Shown piece after piece: positions 35,831 through 43,965 of a stretch of 64,000 bases of DNA. The position numbers and the translations under genes are program-made. The notes under the pieces were generated by a model. That model was not told the origin of the DNA. It was given only the letters and a program-made list of their open reading frames with translations, and ran no database searches. The DNA lies in NCBI GenBank assembly GCA_023267855.1, contig JALNLN010000001.1, forward strand, positions 87,620 through 151,619, read 5' to 3'. The first letter of the stretch is position 1; each line of letters opens with the position of its first letter. The DNA comes from Candidatus Geocrenenecus dongiae (lineage in GTDB: Archaea; Thermoproteota; Nitrososphaeria_A; Caldarchaeales; Wolframiiraptoraceae).

Positions 35831-37093
35831 TTGGGGAGATTTGTATTGAATAAGGTTTACATAATTCTCGGAGTAGTTCTAGTAGCGCTTATCCTAACAT
35901 CAAGCTTACTACTAGTTACCTATCAATCGCTAAACATTTACAGAGAGATGTTGACATCGATCGAGAAAAAGATTTCAGATATTTCAAATGAAACCCGTAT
36001 CCTAACATTAAGAATCTCTGAGTATCAAGCTAAGCTGAAAGATCTAGAAGAAAAATTATCCTCAATATCTTCTGTAAACAAAACATATGGAATTGTAATG
36101 TATGAGAATGTTACTGCTCCAGAGAAGGTTTACGAGAAGGTTAAGAATTCGGTGGTCTTCGTTAGGTGTAGAACTATTGTCCAAACAATTTTTGGGAGAA
36201 CGTATTCTACATCTGAAGGATCTGGATTCGTATACAGTGAAGATGGTTACATAATAACAAACTACCACGTTGTAGAAGGAGCAGTAGAAGTACAAGTATT
36301 CTTTATAGATAAGAGTGCTTATAAAGCAGATATAATAGGAACAGACCCATACGGAGACATAGCGGTATTAAAGTTGAAAGATCTAGATAGAAAACTTGAA
36401 CCGTTGATTCTAGGAGATTCATCAAAACTTAGAGTTGGTCAACCTGTCATAGCTATAGGGAACCCATTCGGGTTAACGGCTTCTCTAACTACAGGTGTTG
36501 TAAGTCAGCTTGGAAGATTGCTTGAAAGCCCTGGTGGTAGGTATATACCAAATGTTATACAATTTGATGCTGCTGTAAATCCTGGGAATAGTGGTGGTCC
36601 ACTACTTGATTATTCAGGTAAAGTTATTGGAATAACTACTGCTATCGCTACAACTACTGGAGAATTTGCTGGAATAGGTTTCGCCATACCATCAAATCTT
36701 GTTAAGAAAGCCGTGGAATCTATTATATCCACTGGAAAATATGAACATCCATGGATGGGTATAGGTGGAGTAGATGTAGATATGGAGATAGCTCAATTAA
36801 TGAATTTGAAGAATGCTTATGGATTCCTTATAACGACCATTGCTAAAGACAGTCCCGCAGATAAAGCTGGTTTGAAAGCAGGAACAACTAGAACTACACT
36901 ATCCGATGGTAGAGTAATAAATATTGGTGGAGATGTAATCATAGGAATAGATGATGTAACGGTATTCGGGTTAGCAGATCTACTAGCTTATCTTGAAGAG
37001 TACAAGAGACCTGGAGATACAGTAACATTAAAGATAATTCGAAGCGGAGCTGAACTAGAAGTAAAATTAACTTTAGGATCAATCTCTGCATAA
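35831..37093 (+). CDS. Membrane-anchored HtrA/Deg-type serine protease
   Basis: This 420-residue protein has an N-terminal signal anchor (about 8-30) and a coiled-coil stretch (35-80), then a trypsin-like domain with the triad H (NYHVVEG), D (YGDIAVLKL) and S (NPGNSGGPL). A PDZ domain follows (about 310-415) with SPADKAGLKAG. It would act outside the cytoplasmic membrane in protein quality control. A second HtrA without the anchor lies at 54489-55427, so the pair may serve the two sides of the membrane. Confidence 0.9.
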   Translation: MGRFVLNKVYIILGVVLVALILTSSLLLVTYQSLNIYREMLTSIEKKISDISNETRILTLRISEYQAKLKDLEEKLSSISSVNKTYGIVMYENVTAPEKVYEKVKNSVVFVRCRTIVQTIFGRTYSTSEGSGFVYSEDGYIITNYHVVEGAVEVQVFFIDKSAYKADIIGTDPYGDIAVLKLKDLDRKLEPLILGDSSKLRVGQPVIAIGNPFGLTASLTTGVVSQLGRLLESPGGRYIPNVIQFDAAVNPGNSGGPLLDYSGKVIGITTAIATTTGEFAGIGFAIPSNLVKKAVESIISTGKYEHPWMGIGGVDVDMEIAQLMNLKNAYGFLITTIAKDSPADKAGLKAGTTRTTLSDGRVINIGGDVIIGIDDVTVFGLADLLAYLEEYKRPGDTVTLKIIRSGAELEVKLTLGSISA

Positions 37094-37218
37094 CATAACT
37101 CCATGCAAGAGTAAGCCTAGCCTATGGCCAAGATCAGCTAAGAGATGCTAATACAAGTTTGCATTCATGGCCACACGATATCTACGTTAAATTTTAGCTA
37201 CACGCTATAGGTCTAGAT

Positions 37219-37962
37219 ATGGGTCAAGATAGGTTCATCATGGATATTGAAAACGTAGTTAGAAGAATCTTGTTGAAATATGGTGAGAAAGTAGGTAGAG
37301 GTGTCGATAAGTTAAAAGATAAGCTAGTGGAACTACATCAGACGAATAGAGTTAAGATAAATCACTCGGTAATGGAGATTGTTCTAGGAGCATACATGTT
37401 AAGTCAAGGCTATAATGTAGATGTTGAAGTACCTGTTGGAGATAACTTAATAGCAGACATGATTGCATGGAAAGGTGGTAGAAAGATAGTAATAGAGATA
37501 GAGACAGGCTTCACGTCTCCTGAAAATGCATTAGATCCGCAAGCGTATCTTACAGCTAGAACGATAAGTAAAGTTGCTAGATATGGAAAATATGCAGACA
37601 CATTCTCCTTCGGAACCCCAAACCACAACATTCTTCCAATACCAACACCACTACTAAAACCTCCAAGTAAAAGATTGGAAAAAGAACTCCTCTTAATGAA
37701 GAAACTATGCGACCTATACTACTCTAACCCACCAATAACAATAGAAGATATAACCAACGCACAGATAAAAACAATCTACATACTCAACATAGATACACTA
37801 GAAATAAAAGAAGAAAAACCAAGAAAATACCTCCAAACAAAACTAAAAACAATGACACCGACAATAAAAATAATTGAAAAATATTTAGAGTGGAGCCAGC
37901 ATTCGGAGCAGGCAGGACCAGTAAGTATGCAACCCCACGACCACCAGGTTGCATCCCCCTGA
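37219..37962 (+). CDS. Predicted PD-(D/E)XK-like protein
   Basis: I do not recognise the family. The 247-residue protein has a helical N-terminus, then LIADMIAWKGGRKIVIEIETG (split here as LIADMIAW and KIVIEIETG, residues about 78-101), which resembles the D...ExE/K strand pair of restriction-type nucleases, with Glu where Lys is usual. The region around 105-150 (QAYLTARTISKVARYGKYAD) is helical and basic. The last 24 residues (from about WSQHSEQ) lie in the structured RNA region at 37892-37962, are rich in His, Gln and Pro, and may not be under protein constraint. The real stop may therefore be a by-product. Confidence 0.5.
   Translation: MGQDRFIMDIENVVRRILLKYGEKVGRGVDKLKDKLVELHQTNRVKINHSVMEIVLGAYMLSQGYNVDVEVPVGDNLIADMIAWKGGRKIVIEIETGFTSPENALDPQAYLTARTISKVARYGKYADTFSFGTPNHNILPIPTPLLKPPSKRLEKELLLMKKLCDLYYSNPPITIEDITNAQIKTIYILNIDTLEIKEEKPRKYLQTKLKTMTPTIKIIEKYLEWSQHSEQAGPVSMQPHDHQVASP
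37862..37890 (-). terminator. T-rich terminator of the structured RNA
   Basis: On the minus strand directly after the RNA there are two runs of five Ts (reading TATTTTT and TTATTTTTATT). Archaeal termination usually occurs at such T-tracts. No similarly strong tract follows the other end of the element, so this supports minus-strand transcription. It lies in the 3' part of the coding frame on the plus strand. Confidence 0.4.
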
Positions 37963-38103
37963 ATCCCACCTACACCCTAACTCGTTTTCCGCCTTTTCGG
38001 CGGGGTCGTGAAGTTAAGGTGTAGGTCCGTTGAAGGTACGTAAACTGAGGCTCCCCCCAGCTTACTTCCCTTCAACGTGCTTGCCCCTTTTCCTGCTGGC
38101 TCC
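37892..38103 (-). ncRNA. Unrecognised highly structured RNA (about 212 nt)
   Basis: A GC-rich stretch in an AT-rich genome folds almost completely. P1 pairs 37892-37900 with 38095-38103 (9 bp). P2 pairs 37908-37914 with 38078-38084 (7 bp). Hairpin A pairs 37927-37934 with 37947-37954 (8 bp). Hairpin B pairs 37968-37976 with 38018-38026, plus 37978-37982 with 38012-38016, and has an inner CCGCC/GGCGG stem at 37989-38003. Hairpin C pairs 38028-38036 with 38069-38077 and continues as GTAAaCTG/CAGcTTAC. The hairpin A loop CACGACC (37936-37942) pairs with GGTCGTG (38004-38010), a pseudoknot. I see no RNase P or SRP signatures. Strand is inferred from promoter and T-runs. Confidence 0.7.
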
Positions 38104-38127
38104 GTATTTTACTAGATTTGGGGGGTT

Positions 38128-38138
38128 GATAAGATTTT
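38128..38138 (-). promoter_or_regulatory. TATA-like box for the structured RNA
   Basis: On the minus strand AAAATCTTATC lies 25 bases upstream of position 38103, where helix P1 begins. This is the spacing of an archaeal TATA box to the start site, and similar AAATCTTAT boxes occur before other genes in the window. No comparable box is placed right for the plus strand. Confidence 0.4.
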
Positions 38139-38185
38139 CGTTCTTAAGTTTTTCTAGTAATACCTTTATATTGGCTGTGGTTTTT

Positions 38186-39634
38186 CTATAGGTGTTCTGA
38201 GGGTTTTACCCTAGTTTTCTGTAGTTCTTCTTCTCTAAGATAGGAGATTATAGCTGCTATGAAGTTTATTATAGCTGATATTATTAGGGTGTTTCTTATG
38301 CCTAGGGTTAGCTGGTTCTTTACTAATACTTCCATTTGAGTTGTTAGCTCACTACTTATAGATGCCAGAGGTAGATCTGATATAGATGTTGTTAGGTAAA
38401 TTATCGCTACTGCGAAAGGTGTGCTTAAAGCCATGCTCATATTTAGTATTGTGCTTCTGACACCTGCAGCCACTCCTCTGTAATCTGGTGGAACTGCTCC
38501 CATTACAGAGCTTGCGTTAGGGCTTCTAAACATTCCTACTCCCAGTCCAGCTACTATCAATCCTGTTAGTAGTAGAATGTAGTTCATTTGGAGCGTTATG
38601 TTTGATAAGATGAGTAAAGATATGCCTGATACTACTAGCCCAGTTGTAGTAAGGATTCTAGTTCCTATCCTATCTGATAGCCATCCACTTAAAGGTCCAA
38701 TAATTATTAATGTTAGGTCAAGTGGTATAAGCGTTAAGCCTGCTTGCATAGGTGTAAATCCTTCTACAACTTCTAGGTAGAGTGAAGCCAGTAATGCGAG
38801 TGAAGCGAAGGTTATCCCGTTGAGGAAATTTGAGAAATTTCCAATAGTGAACGTTCTTATTTTGAAGAGCTTTAAGTCAATCATAGGATTAACAGTATTC
38901 TTCTCAATCCATACGAAAACTGAAAACAATATCATACTTTGAACTATTAATAATGCTGAGAGTTGTGAAGGCATCTTACTGCCCATAGTCAAGACGTAGA
39001 GGACTATTAATAGGGTGGTGGAGAATGTAACTGCACCTTTCCAATCAAACTTAACCTCGTTTTTTGAATTAATCTTAGCAAAATCTTCCCTCAACCTAAG
39101 CTTTGCCCACAACCCTCCGAGGAATCCTACTAAAGCATCTATAAGGAATAGTGTTCTCCAACCATAAAGACTTATCACGACACCGCTTAAAGTATATCCT
39201 GTAACTGTTCCAGCATTTATCGCTACCTGGTTTATACCTATCCCTGTGCCTAAACCTTTATCTGCGAAAGCATCTGTAACCATAGCAATAGAGTTTACGA
39301 ACATGAATGCTCCACCAATCCCTTGTATCAACCTAAAACCCATGAGATGATATATGCTTGGTGAAAATGCGGAGAGTAGTGCTCCTACAGCGAAGATGAA
39401 GTATCCAATTGTATATAGTTTAACTCTACCATGTATATCTGAAAGTTTTCCTATAGGTGCTAGTAGAGATACGAGAGCTAAACGGTGCACAGTGATAACC
39501 CAGCTACCTAGAGCTAGATCAGTCTTAAATTCAGATAAGAGGACAGGTAAACCAACCACCAGTAAACTCATATCTAGAGAAGAAGTGAATATACCGACGG
39601 TGGTAACGGTGAGTACCGTCCAACGTTTCTCCAT
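38186..39634 (-). CDS. MFS drug/H+ antiporter (DHA2 family)
   Basis: This 482-residue protein has 14 membrane helices, the number for the DHA2 (EmrB/QacA) exporters. Family motifs are TVGIFTSSLDMSLLVVGLP at helix 1, GKLSDIHGRVKLY after helix 2 (motif A) and the motif C-like GINQVAINAGTVTGYTLSG in helix 5. It probably exports hydrophobic toxic compounds using the proton gradient. It is convergent with the predicted nuclease gene, with the structured RNA between them. Confidence 0.88.
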   Translation of the reverse strand: MEKRWTVLTVTTVGIFTSSLDMSLLVVGLPVLLSEFKTDLALGSWVITVHRLALVSLLAPIGKLSDIHGRVKLYTIGYFIFAVGALLSAFSPSIYHLMGFRLIQGIGGAFMFVNSIAMVTDAFADKGLGTGIGINQVAINAGTVTGYTLSGVVISLYGWRTLFLIDALVGFLGGLWAKLRLREDFAKINSKNEVKFDWKGAVTFSTTLLIVLYVLTMGSKMPSQLSALLIVQSMILFSVFVWIEKNTVNPMIDLKLFKIRTFTIGNFSNFLNGITFASLALLASLYLEVVEGFTPMQAGLTLIPLDLTLIIIGPLSGWLSDRIGTRILTTTGLVVSGISLLILSNITLQMNYILLLTGLIVAGLGVGMFRSPNASSVMGAVPPDYRGVAAGVRSTILNMSMALSTPFAVAIIYLTTSISDLPLASISSELTTQMEVLVKNQLTLGIRNTLIISAIINFIAAIISYLREEELQKTRVKPSEHL

Positions 39635-39687
39635 CTACATCTAAAGAGAAATCAATACCTAGTTAAAAAAGATAAAAATTTCCCAGA

Positions 39688-40497
39688 TTATATCATGGAT
39701 TCTGGTATACCGTCTGGTCTGTAAGCGATGTTTGGTTTAAGCTTCCTCTTCTCAAGAAGTTGTTTCACATGTGGATAGAGGATAACGTATTCTTCATCAA
39801 TACATTTCTCTAACATTGGGTCTATCTCTGCTAGTCTCGATCTTAGATTCTCGTATTCTCTACTACTACTAAAGCTTAACATTACGGCTGGATAAACTCT
39901 TATGCACGGTTCTAGACCAGCCTCTACAAGATTTTCTAACGCTTTCAATTGCATATCAAAATATCTTGGATCTGCAAGAGTAATCTTATAGAATTCTTCT
40001 CTACTACATCCTTTCAACGACACCCTTACGACAACACATTTATGCTTAGATATTTCTCTAGCATATTCTGGATCATAACCTATTAGTAGACCATTAGTCT
40101 CAAGAACGAATTCCAGCTCTGTATTATCAAAGAGTCTTAATAGTTCTAGAAGATGTTCTCTAGAGATTGTTGGTTCCCCTCCACTAAGTCTAACCATTCT
40201 GAAACCTGCTTTAACAACTATGTTTAAAAGTTGTCGATAAGCTTGAGTTGGAGAACAGTAGAACCCCTTAATCATTACGTGGCTCGCAGACCTCCAGCTC
40301 CAACACATACCACATCTAAGATTGCATCCAACAACGTCTCCCGTAGCTATCCCACCATACCATCTATCTCTCCTAAACCTATAGTACCTCCTCTCTTCTA
40401 CGCCATCAACCCTCTTAGTAACTAGTTCTCTAACTTTCTCAGAGAGTTTTAGAGGGTCGTAACCAGCCTCTACATCCAATGAATCTAAACCACTCAC
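39688..40497 (-). CDS. Radical SAM enzyme coupled to a DNA glycosylase gene
   Basis: The 269-residue protein has the CNLRCGMC motif (residues 58, 62, 65). SAM-binding elements follow, including RLSGGEPTISREHL and FVLETNGLLIG. It is shorter than SPASM enzymes and lacks further cysteine clusters. The upstream glycosylase gene overlaps its start by 4 bases, so the two are translated together. The target is unknown; nucleic acid is suggested only by the partner. It ends next to the MFS gene on the same strand. Confidence 0.8.
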   Translation of the reverse strand: MSGLDSLDVEAGYDPLKLSEKVRELVTKRVDGVEERRYYRFRRDRWYGGIATGDVVGCNLRCGMCWSWRSASHVMIKGFYCSPTQAYRQLLNIVVKAGFRMVRLSGGEPTISREHLLELLRLFDNTELEFVLETNGLLIGYDPEYAREISKHKCVVVRVSLKGCSREEFYKITLADPRYFDMQLKALENLVEAGLEPCIRVYPAVMLSFSSSREYENLRSRLAEIDPMLEKCIDEEYVILYPHVKQLLEKRKLKPNIAYRPDGIPESMI

Positions 40498-41420
40498 TTT
40501 TTCATCAACCTTAATGGATCTCTATATTTATCAAGGTAAAATGATCCATAAAGATATATTGCTGTCTGGAACCATCCAGCCATGTGTCCGAATAAGTTGT
40601 AGAGTTTATAGGTTATACATTTTCTAAGTATTCTACAATCTTTATCTAAGAAGCATCTTGAAGTAATGCATAGAGATTTGACGGGATTCTTATCATCTGG
40701 ACCTATTATCCCTAGAGAGCTCCCAATATTCAATAGATGTCTATCAACTTGGCTTAAACATGTTAATCCCAGTGAGAATAGCCCCCAACCATGTGCTACT
40801 TTAGGTCCACAATACTTTATTGATAAAATCTTCTTCCTTAGGTTTAAGAATTCTTCTAGACCATGTACTTCTCTACTAAATTCTTCTAGACTAAATATTG
40901 AAGTAATTTTATCTGAAATTATCTTCAATTGGTTTAACTGGTAGCTTTTCCCAACCTCATCCAGCTTAACTGATTTTATCTTTTCTTCATCTTCAGCCAT
41001 TTTTAATATCTTCTTCATCCATCTAACAGTATTATTATGGTAGTCGGTGTTCCTAGATAAAAAGATAGTGTAGAGAACAGCTATCTTATCCCATGGATCA
41101 ATAGCTAATCCAAGCCCTGGAAATATCTCCAACAATCTATCTAGGATGCTCCTTACATTCCTACTAGTTTTACGAATCTCTAAATGTGGATTAAACCAAG
41201 CTCCACTAAACATGATGACTTCAAAATCGTATCCACCTTCAAACTTCAGCAAATTTTTCTCTTGTCTTATTCTCAGCCCCCGTCTCCTACCATAATACTT
41301 TACATACTCATCTCCAAACTTATCAAAAAACGGTAAAATGAAGGATGCGTTTAAAGACAATTCTACATCAAATTCACTCCATACTTCTACTATACCGCTT
41401 AAAGATTTATTCTTGTTCAC
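40494..41420 (-). CDS. HhH-GPD superfamily DNA glycosylase-like protein
   Basis: The 308-residue protein has the HhH-GPD layout. Residues 108-140 (AIDPWDKIAVLYTIFLSRNT) match the start of the domain. The hairpin-helix IKYCGPKVAHG (201-211) places K207 where the catalytic lysine of OGG1/Nth-type bifunctional enzymes sits, and D226 in SQVDRHLL is the catalytic aspartate. Four cysteines at 251, 256, 262 and 268 could hold a metal or Fe-S cluster, though the spacing differs from the Nth/MutY type (C-x6-C-x2-C-x5-C). The N-terminal 100 residues resemble the beta-rich front domain of OGG/AlkA. It overlaps a radical SAM gene. Confidence 0.7.
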   Translation of the reverse strand: MNKNKSLSGIVEVWSEFDVELSLNASFILPFFDKFGDEYVKYYGRRRGLRIRQEKNLLKFEGGYDFEVIMFSGAWFNPHLEIRKTSRNVRSILDRLLEIFPGLGLAIDPWDKIAVLYTIFLSRNTDYHNNTVRWMKKILKMAEDEEKIKSVKLDEVGKSYQLNQLKIISDKITSIFSLEEFSREVHGLEEFLNLRKKILSIKYCGPKVAHGWGLFSLGLTCLSQVDRHLLNIGSSLGIIGPDDKNPVKSLCITSRCFLDKDCRILRKCITYKLYNLFGHMAGWFQTAIYLYGSFYLDKYRDPLRLMKK

Positions 41421-41553
41421 GGTCCCATTAATTTATTAAGAAACTCTACAATATGTTTAATATTTTAAGCTAGCCTAATCATCCCTAAATCCCCGGGCTA
41501 TCTATTTAGATTCGGATCTCAGATTTTAAGATTATATTTGAGTTAATGTTACA

Positions 41554-42474
41554 TTGAGTTATGTTAATTTCTATGTTTGTTTTAGTTGTTGTGGATTGGC
41601 TGGTACAGAGCTTATAAGATCTTTCGATCCATGGAGAAGTAGGTTGTGTACTTGTCCACCTAAGTATTCTTTCGATCCGTATACTGGATGTGCACATAAG
41701 TGTATCTACTGTTATGCTTCTTCATACATAAGAGATTTTTTCAACTGTAGAGTTAAGAAGAATCTGATTGAGAGGGTTAGGAGAGATCTATCTAAGCTTC
41801 CTAGAGGAATACTGATATCTATGTCTAATAGTTCTGACCCATATCCGCCTACCGAGAGTAACCTACGTTTAACTAGAACTTGTCTAGAATTATTTAAGAA
41901 GCACGGTGTTAGATTACTGATTATAACTAAGAGTGACATAGTTATTAGAGATATAGATTTGATAAAAGAAATGGATGCAGCTGTAACTATGACTGTAACA
42001 ACATTAAACGAAGAACTAGCTAGAAAACTTGAACCAGACGCTCCAAAACCTTCGAGGAGAATTGATGCATTAAAGATTCTCGCTGAAACAAGAATCAATG
42101 TAGGTTTAAGACTCGACCCAATAATACCCTACATAAATGATGAAGACTTCCATGAAATTATAAGAGAAGCAAGATACATAGGTGTAAAACACTTAGTTTC
42201 AAGTACATTTAAACCTAGACGTGATAGTTGGAAGAGAATACTAGAAGTTTTCCCAGAAATTAGAGAGAAACTTGAAGAACTATACATGAAAAATGGTGTT
42301 AAGATAGGTAGGAGTATGTATATGCCTAGAGATTTTAGATTTAGATTAATGAAGAAGGTGGCTGTAGAATGCCGTAGATATGGGATTCCCTTCGCAACAT
42401 GTAGAGAAGGATTTAGAAAACTACATACATCACTAACATGTGATGGAAGCCACTTGATAAAAATTACTAGATAG
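41554..42474 (+). CDS. SPL-like radical SAM protein, third copy
   Basis: The 306-residue frame has SPL-family features: DPYTGCAHKCIYC (Cys at about 46, 50, 53), SMSNSSDPYPPTES, LLIITKSDI and LEPDAPKPSRRIDALKIL, and a C-terminus with CREGFRKLHTSLTCDG. The first 15 residues from TTG 41554 are Cys/Phe-rich and may be untranslated; the start could be a later codon near 41590. A TTATATTT box at about 41532 would fit the TTG. It is divergent from the glycosylase/radical SAM pair (133-base gap), which suggests shared regulation. Confidence 0.75.
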   Translation: MSYVNFYVCFSCCGLAGTELIRSFDPWRSRLCTCPPKYSFDPYTGCAHKCIYCYASSYIRDFFNCRVKKNLIERVRRDLSKLPRGILISMSNSSDPYPPTESNLRLTRTCLELFKKHGVRLLIITKSDIVIRDIDLIKEMDAAVTMTVTTLNEELARKLEPDAPKPSRRIDALKILAETRINVGLRLDPIIPYINDEDFHEIIREARYIGVKHLVSSTFKPRRDSWKRILEVFPEIREKLEELYMKNGVKIGRSMYMPRDFRFRLMKKVAVECRRYGIPFATCREGFRKLHTSLTCDGSHLIKITR

Positions 42475-42767
42475 AAATCAGTAATACGGTAAACTCCATT
42501 AATCTTCTCCATAAATATCCAGATAACTCCAACATATACTAATCTTCAGGTTACCATCAAAACCTCGGAAAAGAGAATACTTTTATCTAAAGATTGTAAG
42601 TGGTAGTTAATCATAAATGGGTATGACGATTAATTTTTTAATCATTTTTTGACTTGTTTTTCGATTGGAGAGATGTAAACGTAGTTACATCGTATCTTCA
42701 AATGTATTACCAAATTATTTTACTTCTCTATTTTCATGGTAGTGTCAGAGATGGAGGTGGGATCGAG

Positions 42768-42917
42768 GTGAAAGTAGTAACAGTTCATCTTCCAGAAGCT
42801 TATCTAGAAGCAATAGATGAGCTTGTCCGTAAGAAGATTTACCCAAATAGAGCTGAAGCAATTAGAATGGCTGTAAGAGATTTTATACAAGCGGAGGCAA
42901 ACATACGTGAACAATGA
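42768..42917 (+). CDS. CdrS-like ribbon-helix-helix protein
   Basis: The real gene is about 49 residues from GTG 42768, although the frame is open to 42654. It reads VKVVTVHLPEAYLEAIDEL then KKIYPNRAEAIRMAVRDFI, a classic RHH DNA-binding fold (beta strand, two helices). It overlaps the start of ftsZ by 11 bases. In haloarchaea a small RHH protein, CdrS, is encoded beside ftsZ and controls cell-division genes, so this is probably the same regulator. A GGTGG element 8 bases before GTG is the ribosome-binding site. Confidence 0.8.
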   Translation: MKVVTVHLPEAYLEAIDELVRKKIYPNRAEAIRMAVRDFIQAEANIREQ

Positions 42918-43965
42918 AGAGATATTTATAGAAGGATTGATCAACGACGTAAGAATAACCCTCATAGGTGTAGGAGGAGCTGGATGCAACACAGTCAATA
43001 GATTACTAAGTTCATCTCTTAGAAATATAAGGCTAGTTGCAGCGAACACAGACCTACAGCATCTAGAAATAGTGCAAGCACCAATAAAACTAGTACTCGG
43101 TAAAAATACTAGAAAATTTAGAGGAGCTGGTGGAGATCCAGCCAAGGGAAGAGAAGCAGCCGAAGAATCTATAGATGAGATAAGAGAAGTTTTAAAAGAT
43201 TCAGATATAGTTTTTGTTTGTGCAGGTTTGGGGGGAGGGACGGGAACAGGGGCAGGACCACTTGTTGCAGAAGTAGCTAGAGAACTTGGAGCAATAACAA
43301 TAGGATTTGTAACTCTTCCATTCAAATTTGAAGGAAGCGTTAGGAAGAGGGTGGCTATACAGGGACTAGAGGAGATGAAGAGGAACTGTCACACGGTTAT
43401 CGCTATAGATAACAATAAGCTTCTCGAACTCTACCCACACTATAGTTTGAAGAATGCATTTGCCCTCGCCGATGAAGTTATAAGCAATATGATACTAAGT
43501 ATCATGGAATCAATAGTTAAACCTAGCTTGATAAATATAGATTACGAAGATTTTAAGAGTATAATGTTGAGGGGGAATTTAGCAGCTTTAGGCATAGGTA
43601 GATCATCAACACCTAATAGAGCTGAAGAAGCTACATTCTCAGCTTTAGAAAACCCCTTACTCGATGTTTCTTACGAAGACCTGACTGGAGCTATCATACA
43701 TGTAACCGGAGGAGAAGATATGAAGATTAGTGAAGCAGCTAAGCCTGCCGAGATTATCTCCCAGCTAATGGATGAAGATTCTCTAGTAATCTGGGGCGCT
43801 AGGATAGATAGTAGCATGGATTCAACACTACAAGTAGCTTTAATATTAACAGGCGTTAAGAATAAACAAGTTGAAGAACAGATCAGTAAAGAAAAGAAGC
43901 TAGAAGAATTCGATGAAGAAGATTGGAGTAGGATAATGGAGGAACTAGGAGTAAAAAGCATCTAG
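42907..43965 (+). CDS. ftsZ: Cell division protein FtsZ
   Basis: This 352-residue tubulin homolog forms the division ring. The GTP-binding signature is GLGGGTGTGAGPL near residue 108, with an N-terminal GVGGAGCNTVNRLL. The catalytic T7 loop NxDxxD appears as NIDYEDF near residue 210. The C-terminus ends acidic then WSRIMEELGVKSI, a possible SepF-binding tail. Start GTG 42907 lies inside the end of the RHH gene. One FtsZ copy is seen in this window; no ESCRT/Cdv gene is. Confidence 0.96.
   Translation: MNNEEIFIEGLINDVRITLIGVGGAGCNTVNRLLSSSLRNIRLVAANTDLQHLEIVQAPIKLVLGKNTRKFRGAGGDPAKGREAAEESIDEIREVLKDSDIVFVCAGLGGGTGTGAGPLVAEVARELGAITIGFVTLPFKFEGSVRKRVAIQGLEEMKRNCHTVIAIDNNKLLELYPHYSLKNAFALADEVISNMILSIMESIVKPSLINIDYEDFKSIMLRGNLAALGIGRSSTPNRAEEATFSALENPLLDVSYEDLTGAIIHVTGGEDMKISEAAKPAEIISQLMDEDSLVIWGARIDSSMDSTLQVALILTGVKNKQVEEQISKEKKLEEFDEEDWSRIMEELGVKSI

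Noticed and set aside
37124-37173. Possible C/D-like RNA with TGGCCA ends on the minus strand
   Set aside because: The C box would be ATGAATG, not RTGATGA, and the interior is AT-rich; only the D box fits.
37892-38103. RNase P RNA or SRP RNA as identity of the structured RNA
   Set aside because: The conserved motifs of both (GAGGAAAG with ACAGAA; GGAAGGAAGC) are not found on either strand.
42654-42767. N-terminal extension of the RHH protein
   Set aside because: The extension is hydrophobic and unlike RHH proteins; the GTG at 42768 has a ribosome-binding site and gives the normal length.
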